In this document: positions 31,121-38,682 of the stretch, one piece after another
Layout: each line of letters opens with the position of its first letter
Position numbering within the stretch: the first letter of the stretch is position 1
NCBI GenBank assembly: GCA_026645775.1
Contig: JAPKMS010000343.1
Coordinates: 1 to 38,757, forward strand
Origin: Anaerolineae bacterium
Lineage (GTDB): Bacteria > Chloroflexota > Anaerolineae > CG2-30-64-16
Direction of reading: 5' to 3'
Length of the DNA stretch: 38,757 bases
Notes under the pieces: generated by a model
Told to the model about the DNA's origin: nothing
Databases searched by the model: none
Seen by the model: the letters and a program-made list of their open reading frames with translations, nothing else
Made by a program: the position numbers and the translations under genes

Positions 31121-32014
31121 ATGAGTGACTCACGCAACGAATTCCTGGCCGGTGTCCGCGCCGAACTGCCGATCCTGCTGGGCGTCGCGCCTTTCGGGAT
31201 GATCTACGGCGCGCTCGCGGTGGCCGCCGGGCTGCCGACCGCGGCCGCGCAGGCGATGTCGGCCATCGTCTTCGCGGGCTCGGCGCAGTTTATCCTCACG
31301 CAGTTGATCGCGACCAGCACGCCGCCCGTTGTGCTCCTGCTGACGGTATTTGTGGTAAATCTGCGCCACATGCTCTACAGCGCGTCGGTTGCGCCCTACG
31401 TCCATGGGCTGAAGACGCGCTGGAAGTGGCTCCTCGCCTACCTGCTGACCGACGAAGCCTACGCCGTCACCATCACGTACTACCAGCAGACCACTGCGCA
31501 AACTCACCGCAGAGACGCAGAGGCCGCGGGAGTCGAGCCCGGGATGTCTCAGCATTCTCCGCACCTCCGCGGTGAAGTTCCAGAGGACGCAGGAGCAGAT
31601 AAGCGCCACTGGTTCTTCCTCGGCGGGGGGCTGGCGCTGTGGAGCTGCTGGCAGGTCTGCACGGCGATCGGGATCTTCCTGGGCGCGCAGGTGCCGCCGA
31701 GCTGGTCGCTGGATTTCACACTGCCGCTGACGTTCATCGCGCTGGTGATCCCGGCCCTGGTGGATCGGCCGGCGGTCGCCGCCGCGCTCACCGCCGGAAT
31801 CGTCGGGGCGATCGGCGCCGGCTGGCCGTACAAAACGGGGCTGGTGGCCGCTGCGTTGGTCGGCATCGCCGTGGGAACGTGGCTCGATTCAACACAGCGT
31901 GCGCGGCAGCAGCGGGAATATCGCAACGAATCGGCCGGACTGACCGAATCGAACAAGCCGGATTCGCTTCACCCTGTTGATTCGCTGCCCTATCCCGCTT
32001 CCGAGGAGAAGTGA
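31121..32014 (+). CDS. azlC: AzlC-family branched-chain amino acid exporter, large subunit
   Basis: Inner-membrane permease that works with AzlD to export branched-chain (and related) amino acids. Conserved parts include LPILLGVAPFGMIYGALA, FAGSAQFILTQLI, NLRHMLYSAS and LTDEAYAVT. An in-frame palindromic element (31504-31575) adds about 30 hydrophilic residues in a loop before KRHWFFLGGGLALW. Starts at 31100 or 31121 are both possible; 31121 gives the usual N-terminus. It follows aroQ after 24 nt, and may be co-transcribed with the aromatic operon. Confidence 0.9.
   Translation: MSDSRNEFLAGVRAELPILLGVAPFGMIYGALAVAAGLPTAAAQAMSAIVFAGSAQFILTQLIATSTPPVVLLLTVFVVNLRHMLYSASVAPYVHGLKTRWKWLLAYLLTDEAYAVTITYYQQTTAQTHRRDAEAAGVEPGMSQHSPHLRGEVPEDAGADKRHWFFLGGGLALWSCWQVCTAIGIFLGAQVPPSWSLDFTLPLTFIALVIPALVDRPAVAAALTAGIVGAIGAGWPYKTGLVAAALVGIAVGTWLDSTQRARQQREYRNESAGLTESNKPDSLHPVDSLPYPASEEK
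31504..31575. repeat. In-frame palindromic element inside azlC
   Basis: TCACCGCAGAG (31504-31514) pairs with CTCCGCGGTGA (31565-31575) with one mismatch. It is the same family as the second element in aroE (19051-19117). Confidence 0.85.
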
Positions 32015-32015
32015 G

Positions 32016-32348
32016 ATGACGTCCGCCACACTCTGGCTGACCCTGCTTGCGGGCGGCCTGATCACCTACGCCATCCGCCTGTCGCTGATCCTGGCGTGGG
32101 GCCGGGTGACGCTGCCGCCGACGCTCCAGCGCGGGCTCCGCTTCGTGCCGCCGGCAGTGCTCTCGGCGATCATCTTCCCGGAGATCCTGCGCCACGATGG
32201 GCCGTTGGACGTCTCATTCGGCAACACCCGGCTGCTGGCCGGCCTGGTCGCCGCGCTGGTCGCCTGGCGGACGAAGAACGCGCTCCTGACGATCGCCGCA
32301 GGGATGGCGGTGCTGTGGGGACTGCAAATGCTATTCAGAGGTGTGTGA
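32016..32348 (+). CDS. azlD: AzlD-family branched-chain amino acid exporter, small subunit
   Basis: Partner of AzlC: 110 residues with four hydrophobic helices (LWLTLLAGGLITYAIRLSLI, then FVPPAVLSAIIFPEIL, RLLAGLVAALVAW and NALLTIAAGMAVLWGL). The start at 32016 lies 1 nt after the azlC stop and has GAGGAG 7 nt upstream, so the frame's longer upstream extension is rejected. Confidence 0.92.
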   Translation: MTSATLWLTLLAGGLITYAIRLSLILAWGRVTLPPTLQRGLRFVPPAVLSAIIFPEILRHDGPLDVSFGNTRLLAGLVAALVAWRTKNALLTIAAGMAVLWGLQMLFRGV

Positions 32349-32367
32349 ATAGGTGTTTCGAGCGGCG

Positions 32368-32874
32368 CTACGCGCTCTCCCGCTCCAGCATCGCCACCAG
32401 TTTCAACAAACTGACCTTGCTCTCCGCGGTGGTTTCACCCAGCAGGCCGGCGATCTCGTGTGCGACGCGCATCTGATTGTTGATCACCTCGCCGACGCGC
32501 TGGATCGTCTCCTGTTTGAGATCACGCATCTCGTTCTTCTGCTGCCACTCATGGGTCAGATCCACCATGATGGCCGCGATCACGCCTTCGTCGCGAATCG
32601 GGAACATCACCTTGCGCACGTAGACATCGTACGCCGGATAATGCTTTTCGCGCGGTTTCGCTGGCTGATTTTCGTTCCAGACCCTCAGGAAATCATCCGG
32701 GTCATTCAGGAGGGTGGCAACCGGTCGGCCGATGATGGCCTCCGGCGTGGTCTTGAACATGGCGCACAGCGCCGGGTTTACCAGCGTCACGATGAGATTC
32801 GTATCCACGACCAGTAAGCCGTTGGGGTCGTAATCCCACAACAGCTCCCAAAGAGTTTTCTGAGCTGACTCCAA
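32368..32874 (-). CDS. Single PAS-domain sensor protein
   Basis: A soluble 168-residue protein. A PAS domain fills about 10-115 (YDPNGLLVVDTNLIVTLVNP, then GRPVATLL). A helical tail (QMRVAHEIAGLLGETTAESK) follows, of a kind seen in stand-alone PAS proteins that partner phosphatases or redox enzymes (inference). The frame allows a GTG at 32898 that overlaps the acetyltransferase stop, but AAAGGAGG stands 5 nt before TTG 32874, which I take as the start. It is coupled to the GNAT gene upstream. No output domain. Confidence 0.8.
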   Translation of the reverse strand: MESAQKTLWELLWDYDPNGLLVVDTNLIVTLVNPALCAMFKTTPEAIIGRPVATLLNDPDDFLRVWNENQPAKPREKHYPAYDVYVRKVMFPIRDEGVIAAIMVDLTHEWQQKNEMRDLKQETIQRVGEVINNQMRVAHEIAGLLGETTAESKVSLLKLVAMLERESA

Positions 32875-32894
32875 TGCTGCCTCCTTTGTTGCAA

Positions 32895-34232
32895 TCACGC
32901 CACCGGCCAGAAGTTCGAGGACTGCTTGGGGAACAGCGCCTCGAGCAACGCCCGGGGCTCATCGCCGGCCACCCAGCAGTCGGGGAAAGCGGCCTGTAAC
33001 TCTTCCACCGAACGATACCCGAACAACAATTGCAGGAATGTGAGGCCGGGGAAACCGGCCGCCCCGCCATCGTCATGGCTGGGAGTCCACTGCTCGACCA
33101 CGGCGATGCGCCCGGCATCGAAGACCAGCCGCAGCCCATCCCGAAAAAAGCTCAGTTTGAGCTCGCCGGTGTGGCCTGGGGCCACCGAACGGGCCAACCG
33201 TCTCTCCAGCGCCGGTGCGATGCGCCGCACAAACGCGGGGAGATCCGGCACGCGCAGATACCAGGCATAGCTCGGGCGTTCCTCGGGCAGCCGATCGCGC
33301 GTCACCTTGTAGAAGGGATGTCCTGCGCCCAGGCTGAAGTACACCTTCTCCAACGTCTTCGTCTCCGCCGCAGCCTTGGCCTCGCCGGTGGTCCGTGCCC
33401 AACGCAAGATGCTGGGCGCCACCAGCCAGGACGCGCCCGGCCAGAGTTCCAGCGCTTGAACCCCCAGCGTCGTGCCCCACAGCATCGGTGAACAGCCCGC
33501 GACGCCCACCGGCTCACCAGCCGTGTCCTCGAATATGGACCACTCCAGCCGGTTCACATTCAGTGCGCGCTTGCCGAGCAACTCGTAACGCCATTGCGTC
33601 TCATCACGCACGCAGGTCACCCGCGACCGTTGCGCCGCCTCCCGATAGACGGCCATCACGAACGGCTCATCCGCCGCGACCGCCGGCCGGCCGCGACACG
33701 GCTCGACCTCGCCCTCCTTCAAACGGGGCATCAAGGCGGCCGCGGCCGCTCGCCCGCCGCCCAGGGCCATCGCCATCTCGTAGCCAAACTGGCGGTAGTA
33801 GTAGGGGATGCCGGTGATGGCCTGGACCAACTCCCCGCGTTCGGCGCTCCAACGGTGGATCACATCGAACTGGGCGCGAACCAGGCCCCGCCGCCGATAT
33901 TCGGGCGCCGTGCCCACCAGCTCGGGCCGGCCTACGCCGAATGGGATGCCGTCGTAGGTCCAGGTCTGCGAGATCAGGGCGAGGCTGGAGACGATGCGCC
34001 CGGTCGCTGTGTCCTCGACCAAGGTGAAATCGTTGACAGCGAAGGTCGGGTGATCCCCGCACAGCAGGTCCCGCGTCCAGGCCGCGATGCCCTCATCCGG
34101 CTCAACCACGCCCGAGTCCCGATGGACCATCTTGTTGAAGTCAGCCAGGGCATCGGCATCGGCCGCTGTCGAGCGGCGCAGGATCAGGCCGTTGCCCAAG
34201 TTGATCCGTAATGAAGTGTCTGCTGAAGTCAT
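32895..34232 (-). CDS. GNAT acetyltransferase with C-terminal extension (Eis-like)
   Basis: A 445-residue protein. The N-terminal GNAT domain has the acetyl-CoA loop region PEYRRRGLVRAQFDVIHRW. A second part ends with a sterol-carrier-like module (TGELKLSFFRDGLRLVFDAG). This layout resembles the Eis group of N-acetyltransferases that act on amines, including aminoglycosides, but the substrate here is unknown. The frame is open to 34295; the ATG at 34232 is chosen because AGGAA lies 7 nt upstream. The PAS gene follows on the same strand. Confidence 0.85.
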   Translation of the reverse strand: MTSADTSLRINLGNGLILRRSTAADADALADFNKMVHRDSGVVEPDEGIAAWTRDLLCGDHPTFAVNDFTLVEDTATGRIVSSLALISQTWTYDGIPFGVGRPELVGTAPEYRRRGLVRAQFDVIHRWSAERGELVQAITGIPYYYRQFGYEMAMALGGGRAAAAALMPRLKEGEVEPCRGRPAVAADEPFVMAVYREAAQRSRVTCVRDETQWRYELLGKRALNVNRLEWSIFEDTAGEPVGVAGCSPMLWGTTLGVQALELWPGASWLVAPSILRWARTTGEAKAAAETKTLEKVYFSLGAGHPFYKVTRDRLPEERPSYAWYLRVPDLPAFVRRIAPALERRLARSVAPGHTGELKLSFFRDGLRLVFDAGRIAVVEQWTPSHDDGGAAGFPGLTFLQLLFGYRSVEELQAAFPDCWVAGDEPRALLEALFPKQSSNFWPVA

Positions 34233-34310
34233 GGTCATTTCCTGAGAAGATGTGTGAACAGAGCGCATTGTAGTGCTTGCGTGGGCAGACGTCAAAGCCG
34301 GCGTCTTGAT

Positions 34311-34338
34311 TTGACAGTCCTCACGCTTTGAATATACT
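34311..34338 (+). promoter_or_regulatory. Strong promoter of the rsgA leader transcript
   Basis: A consensus TTGACA (34311-34316), a 16-nt spacer, and TATACT (34333-34338). The distance to the rsgA start is over 300 nt, implying a long 5' leader. Confidence 0.85.
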
Positions 34339-34382
34339 AAACCTATCTTTGGTTTTTACCTCACCGAAAGGAGGCGAGTGTG

Positions 34383-34454
34383 ATGGCTCATATCAAGAAC
34401 CTCTCGCAAGCGGTTGCTTGCGCTGATCCCGCTCGTCCTCCCGTGACTGGTTGA
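34383..34454 (+). CDS. Short upstream ORF in the rsgA leader
   Basis: A 23-codon ORF (MAHIKNLSQAVACADPARPPVTG) with a very strong ribosome site AAAGGAGG (34367-34374) 8 nt before the ATG, placed directly after the promoter and before two terminator hairpins. It is followed by the hairpin GGAGCAC/GTGCTCC (34468-34487). A regulatory leader peptide is the best explanation. It has no run of one amino acid, but it is rich in Pro/Ala, with a PARPP segment where ribosomes may slow. Confidence 0.65.
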   Translation: MAHIKNLSQAVACADPARPPVTG

Positions 34455-34504
34455 GATAATCTTGGACGGAGCACACACCGGTGCTCCCACCTACGATGAC
34501 TCCA

Positions 34505-34547
34505 GGCCATGAGCAGACGACGCGATCGCACAGCTCGTGGCCTTTTT
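34505..34547 (+). terminator. First terminator in the rsgA leader
   Basis: GGCCATGAGC (34505-34514) pairs with GCTCGTGGCC (34533-34542), 10 bp with one wobble, 18-nt loop, followed by TTTTT. Its arms can also pair with those of the second hairpin. Confidence 0.75.
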
Positions 34548-34613
34548 GTTGCACCGGACCCAGCGCTCCTCAGGATGCCCTTGTGGCGGCCGGGCCGGGG
34601 TGCAACCATTTGA

Positions 34614-34650
34614 GGCCATGAGCAAAATGCTCATGGCCTTTCGCTTTTCT
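34614..34650 (+). terminator. Second terminator in the rsgA leader
   Basis: GGCCATGAGC (34614-34623) and GCTCATGGCC (34629-34638) form a perfect 10-bp stem with an AAAAT loop, followed by TTTCGCTTTTCT. The 5' arm is identical to that of the first terminator. A TTGCACC/GGTGCAA stem (34549-34605) sits between the two. Confidence 0.8.
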
Positions 34651-34657
34651 CTGACCG

Positions 34658-35881
34658 ATGGAGATAACAGAGTTGGCTACTCGACAAGAAAAGATCTGGC
34701 AGCATATCCGAGAAGATGCTGCGCTGCGGGAAGCCCGCAAACAAACCAAAAAGACGCCCAAGGAAGAGCGGGTGCGGCAGAGGGGGTGGACGGCCACCTT
34801 CGCCGAAGACCCGGAAAGCTACTATGACCTGGACATCGCTGACCGCGAGCGGGTGATGCCAAAGGGCGAAACCGAGGCGCGCCGGGGCACGGCGCCTGTT
34901 TCGCCGCTTCACAGCGGGCTCGGCCTGGACGTGCGTACCCGCTCGGACCCGGCGCAGGCAGACACCGTGCCGGAGCAGTCTCAGGGCACGGTCGTGGAGG
35001 TCAGCTCGGGCCTCTGCCGCGTGACGGTGGGCAGCCGCCTGTTGCTGTGCAGCCTGCGCAACTCGCTGCGGACGCCGCACAGCGGCTTCAGTAACGTCGT
35101 CGCCGCGGGCGATGCAGTGCTGGTGTCGCACAATGGGCATGACCGTGGGCTGGTAGAGGCGGTGTTGCCGCGGCGCAGCGCGCTGGCCCGGCCCGACAGC
35201 TTCTACCCCCACCTGCAACAGGTCATCGTCGCCAATGTAGATCAGGTGCTGATCGTCGCCTCGTGGCGCGAGCCGGCATTCTGGCCTGAGCTGGTGGACC
35301 GCTACCTGATCGCCGCGGCCCGCCACAACCTGGCGCCGACCCTCTGTATCAACAAGATCGATCTCGCCGATGACCCCGCGGCGCTGAACGCGGTCGTGCA
35401 GGCCTATGAACAGGCCGGCTGCCGGGTCATTTTGACCAGTGCGGTCAACGGGACCGGGCTGGCCGTGCTGCGTGAAACGCTGCAAGGCCGGACCACCGCG
35501 CTGGCCGGTCTATCGGGCGTGGGCAAATCATCGCTGCTGCGCGCGGCCGAGCCCGGCCTCAACCTGAAGGTGAGCGAGGTGAGCGACCGGCGCCACGAGG
35601 GGCGGCACACGACCACACAGGTATCGCTGCACCCGCTCGACGGCGGCGGTTTCGTGGCCGACACGCCCGGCATCCGGGAGTTCGGCCTGAGCGGATTGCG
35701 TCGCCCCGACCTGGCGCGCTTCTACCCCGAGATCGCGGCTGAGGCCGACGCATGCACCTACGCCAACTGCACCCATACGCGCGAGCCGGGCTGCGCAGTC
35801 AAGCAGGCGGTGCGCACGGGACGAATGCCGGCGATGCGCTACGATAGCTATCGGAAAATCCTGCGGGATCTGCCTGAGTGA
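34658..35881 (+). CDS. rsgA: Ribosome biogenesis GTPase RsgA
   Basis: Circularly permuted GTPase that checks late maturation of the 30S subunit. Motifs in permuted order: G4 NKID, G1 GLSGVGKSS and G3 DTPG, after an OB-fold region (about 105-165). The C-terminal zinc knuckle is present (CTYANCTHTREPGC). Residues 1-100 form a charged extension longer than in many RsgA proteins. The ATG at 34658 lacks a good ribosome site; TTG at 34673, preceded by GGAG, is an alternative start. It lies behind a long leader with a short ORF and two terminators. Confidence 0.93.
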   Translation: MEITELATRQEKIWQHIREDAALREARKQTKKTPKEERVRQRGWTATFAEDPESYYDLDIADRERVMPKGETEARRGTAPVSPLHSGLGLDVRTRSDPAQADTVPEQSQGTVVEVSSGLCRVTVGSRLLLCSLRNSLRTPHSGFSNVVAAGDAVLVSHNGHDRGLVEAVLPRRSALARPDSFYPHLQQVIVANVDQVLIVASWREPAFWPELVDRYLIAAARHNLAPTLCINKIDLADDPAALNAVVQAYEQAGCRVILTSAVNGTGLAVLRETLQGRTTALAGLSGVGKSSLLRAAEPGLNLKVSEVSDRRHEGRHTTTQVSLHPLDGGGFVADTPGIREFGLSGLRRPDLARFYPEIAAEADACTYANCTHTREPGCAVKQAVRTGRMPAMRYDSYRKILRDLPE

Positions 35882-35898
35882 TATCGCGTCACACCAAA

Positions 35899-35924
35899 GC
35901 AGCCCGGCATTTTCGCCGGGCTGC
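35899..35924 (+). terminator. Hairpin after rsgA
   Basis: GCAGCCCGGC (35899-35908) and GCCGGGCTGC (35915-35924) form a perfect 10-bp GC-rich stem with loop ATTTTC, 18 nt after the rsgA stop. There is no T run. Confidence 0.6.
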
Positions 35925-35934
35925 CAGTTCGTGC

Positions 35935-35940
35935 TAAAAT
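35935..35940 (+). promoter_or_regulatory. Possible extended -10 of the phosphatase gene
   Basis: TGC-TAAAAT lies 7 nt before the ATG of the next gene; a transcript from it would be essentially leaderless. The -35 region is occupied by the hairpin and has no good match. Confidence 0.35.
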
Positions 35941-35947
35941 CCACGCC

Positions 35948-36685
35948 ATGGATCTATACATCATACGACACGCGCAATCGACCAACAATGCCCTGCCCCC
36001 GGAGACCGAAGCGGCCACCCGCGTCTGCGATCCGCTGCTGACCGAGCTGGGGCATCGTCAGGCTGAGCTGCTGGCCGAGCACCTGGCAACCGGCTGCGAC
36101 GGCTGGAGCGAGACCGTATCGGCCGACCCGGAAGCCGGGGGCGATGGCTGTGTGAGCACCTACGGCATCACGCACCTGGTATGCAGCCCGATGCGCCGCA
36201 CCTTGCTCACCGCGCAGCCCATCGGCCGGGCGCTGGGGCTCCAGCCGGAGGTCTGGCTGGATATCCATGAGCACGGCGGGATCTACCTCGATCACGACGC
36301 GCCGGTCGGCCGCGTCGGTTATCCGGGCATCACGCGCGGGGAACTGGAGATGCAGTTTCCGGGCTACCGCGCGCCGGACGAGCTAACGGAAACGGGCTGG
36401 TGGCGCGATGGCTTTGAGGAATGGAAGCTCTGCGTGGCCCGCGCGGCGGGCGTCGCCAGCCGCTTGCGGGAGCAGGCCACCAGCACCGGGCGGATCGCGA
36501 TGGTCACCCACGGAGCATTCGCCAGCGTGCTCATCATGGCGCTGGTGAGCACGCCGCCCAGCGCAGGCGTTCACTTCAGCCACAACAACACCGGCATCTC
36601 CCTGGTCCGGTTCCGGCCCGACGGGGGGATCAGGCTGCGCTACCTGAACCGCGTGGCGCACCTGCAGCCGGCCATGATCACCTGA
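35948..36685 (+). CDS. Histidine phosphatase superfamily protein
   Basis: A 245-residue member of the phosphoglycerate mutase-like branch. The catalytic RHG-type motif is RHAQSTNN with His8. Further active-site parts are CSPMRRTLLTAQPI and the second histidine in VTHGAFASVLI. It is more likely a phosphatase than a glycolytic mutase, but the substrate cannot be predicted. It is close to the GH13 gene (7 nt apart), suggesting co-transcription and perhaps a sugar-phosphate role. No good ribosome site is visible. Confidence 0.87.
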   Translation: MDLYIIRHAQSTNNALPPETEAATRVCDPLLTELGHRQAELLAEHLATGCDGWSETVSADPEAGGDGCVSTYGITHLVCSPMRRTLLTAQPIGRALGLQPEVWLDIHEHGGIYLDHDAPVGRVGYPGITRGELEMQFPGYRAPDELTETGWWRDGFEEWKLCVARAAGVASRLREQATSTGRIAMVTHGAFASVLIMALVSTPPSAGVHFSHNNTGISLVRFRPDGGIRLRYLNRVAHLQPAMIT

Positions 36686-36692
36686 GAGCAGG

Positions 36693-38603
36693 ATGTTGAT
36701 GCCGTACGCCACCCAACCCACCCCCCTGGATACCATCCATCACGACGGTTCAGCGCGCTATGTGCGCCCGGCCGCTGGCGCGGTCCCGCGCCTCGGCGAC
36801 GAGATCACGCTCCGCCTGCGCACCGGCCGCCGGGCTGCCGTTCAGCGCGTCCTGCTGCGCACCTGTCCCGATGGCGAGCAGGCGTTCAGCGAGCTGCGGC
36901 CGGCCGGCGAAAGCCCCGTCTGTTTTTGGTGGGAGGTGACGCTCCGGCTGACCATGCCGGTTACCGGCTACCGCTTCCTGATCGTGACGGAGGAGGGCGC
37001 CTGGTGGTACAACGGCCTCGGCCTCCAGCAGCACACGCCCACCGACGCCGACGATTTCCGGATTTTGGCCGACTACGCTGCGCCGGCCTGGGTCCATCGC
37101 AGCGTCTTTTACCAGATCTTCCCCGATCGATTCGCCGATGGCGATCCGGCATCCAACGTGCGCGATGGCGAGTGGGAGTACCGCGACATGCGCACGATCG
37201 CCCGGCCCTGGGGCGAACCGCCCGCGCAGGGCTGGGCCGGGCTGTGGGAGTTCTATGGCGGTGACCTGCCCGGCATCGAGGCCCGGCTGGACTATTTGGC
37301 CGAGACCGGCATCAATGCGCTGTATCTCAACCCGATCTTCACCGCCTACAGCAACCACCGCTACGACGTGGCCGACTACGACGCGGTCGACCCGCACCTG
37401 GGCGGCAACGCCGCGCTGGCCAACCTGCGCCGCGCCCTGTCGGCGCGGGAGATGCGCTACATTCTGGATATCGTGCCTAACCACTGCGGCATGATGCACC
37501 CGTGGTTCCTGGCGGCGCAGGCCGATCCCCAGGCGCCGAGCGCCGAGTATTTCACCTTCCACAGCCACCCCGTTGATTACGCGTGCTGGTTGGGCCACCC
37601 CTCGCTGCCAAAGCTAAGCTATCGCAGCGCCGCGTTACGCGAGGTGATGTACGCCGGGCCGGATGCGATCTTCCGGCGCTGGCTGCGGCCCCCGTACGCG
37701 GCCGATGGCTGGCGCATCGACGTTGCGAATATGCTGGGGCAGCAGGGCGCCGACCAATTGGGGGCGGAGATCGCCCGCGGCGTCCGACAGGCCGTCAAGG
37801 CGGAAAATCCCCAGGCCTATCTGATGGGCGAGCACTTCTTCGACGGCACCCCACAGCTCCAGGGGGATTGCTGGGACGCAACCATGAACTACAGCGGCTT
37901 CACCAAGCCGCTGCGATACTGGCTGAGCGGGTTTGCGCTCAACCAACACAACGAGCCGCGGGTGATCCGGTCGCCGGGCCGCTGGCCCACCTCGGCGCTG
38001 GTCGAAACCTGGGCCGGCTTCCGGGCCGCGATCCCGTGGACGATCGCCTGCCAGCAGTTCAACCTGCTGGACAGCCACGATACGCCGCGCATCAAGGTCA
38101 CCCTCGGCGGCGATCCGGCGCTGCACCGGTTGGCGGTGGGCATCCAGCTCACCTATCCGGGCGTGCCGTGCATCTACTACGGCGATGAGATCGGGCTGCC
38201 CCTCGGATTTCAGCCGGGCGATGATCCGGAAGAAGGCGCACGCGCCACCCGTGCCTGTATGCCTTGGGACCGCGAGCAGTGGGACCAGGCGCTGTGGGCG
38301 TTCTACCGGGAGCTGATTCATCTGCGGCGTACCGCGCCGGCGCTCATTGAGGGCGGGTTCCAGATCCTGGCCGCCGAGCCCGACACGTTGGTCTACGTGC
38401 GCGACACAGACGACCAACAAATCATCGTGGTTGCGCACCGCGGGCCGGGCGAGCGGCCCGCCGGCCCCGTTCCCGTCGCGCACGGGGCCATCGCGGATGG
38501 CGCTGACTTCATTGAAGCCCTCGGCGGCGCACGCCTCACGACCGCTGACGGACACTTGCCGCTCCCAGCCCTGCCGGCAGGGATTACGATCTGGGTGCAC
38601 TAA
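36693..38603 (+). CDS. GH13 alpha-glucan hydrolase (neopullulanase / maltodextrin glucosidase type)
   Basis: A 636-residue enzyme of the alpha-amylase family acting on alpha-1,4 (and perhaps alpha-1,6) glucans or maltodextrins. An N-terminal beta domain (about 15-125) precedes the TIM barrel, as in GH13_20 enzymes. Catalytic residues: nucleophile D343 (GWRIDVAN), acid E380 (MGEHFF) and D463 (LLDSHDTPR). The first conserved region is DIVPNHCG. A C-terminal beta domain ends near 636. There is no signal peptide, so a cytosolic role in maltodextrin use is likely. Start 36693 or 36699. Confidence 0.92.
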   Translation: MLMPYATQPTPLDTIHHDGSARYVRPAAGAVPRLGDEITLRLRTGRRAAVQRVLLRTCPDGEQAFSELRPAGESPVCFWWEVTLRLTMPVTGYRFLIVTEEGAWWYNGLGLQQHTPTDADDFRILADYAAPAWVHRSVFYQIFPDRFADGDPASNVRDGEWEYRDMRTIARPWGEPPAQGWAGLWEFYGGDLPGIEARLDYLAETGINALYLNPIFTAYSNHRYDVADYDAVDPHLGGNAALANLRRALSAREMRYILDIVPNHCGMMHPWFLAAQADPQAPSAEYFTFHSHPVDYACWLGHPSLPKLSYRSAALREVMYAGPDAIFRRWLRPPYAADGWRIDVANMLGQQGADQLGAEIARGVRQAVKAENPQAYLMGEHFFDGTPQLQGDCWDATMNYSGFTKPLRYWLSGFALNQHNEPRVIRSPGRWPTSALVETWAGFRAAIPWTIACQQFNLLDSHDTPRIKVTLGGDPALHRLAVGIQLTYPGVPCIYYGDEIGLPLGFQPGDDPEEGARATRACMPWDREQWDQALWAFYRELIHLRRTAPALIEGGFQILAAEPDTLVYVRDTDDQQIIVVAHRGPGERPAGPVPVAHGAIADGADFIEALGGARLTTADGHLPLPALPAGITIWVH

Positions 38604-38616
38604 ACACAGCCGCGCC

Positions 38617-38669
38617 TGGCACGTCGTTAGGTTAGATTTTGCACCGACGTGCCTGGCACGTAAAATCTA
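38617..38669. repeat. Palindromic element after the GH13 gene
   Basis: TAGATTTT (38633-38640) and AAAATCTA (38662-38669) flank ACGTGCC-T-GGCACGT (38648-38662), and another GCCTGGCACGTC lies at 38615-38626. It is related to the aroC palindrome. It may double as a bidirectional terminator between converging genes. Confidence 0.7.
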
Positions 38670-38682
38670 GCTTCACACGGTG

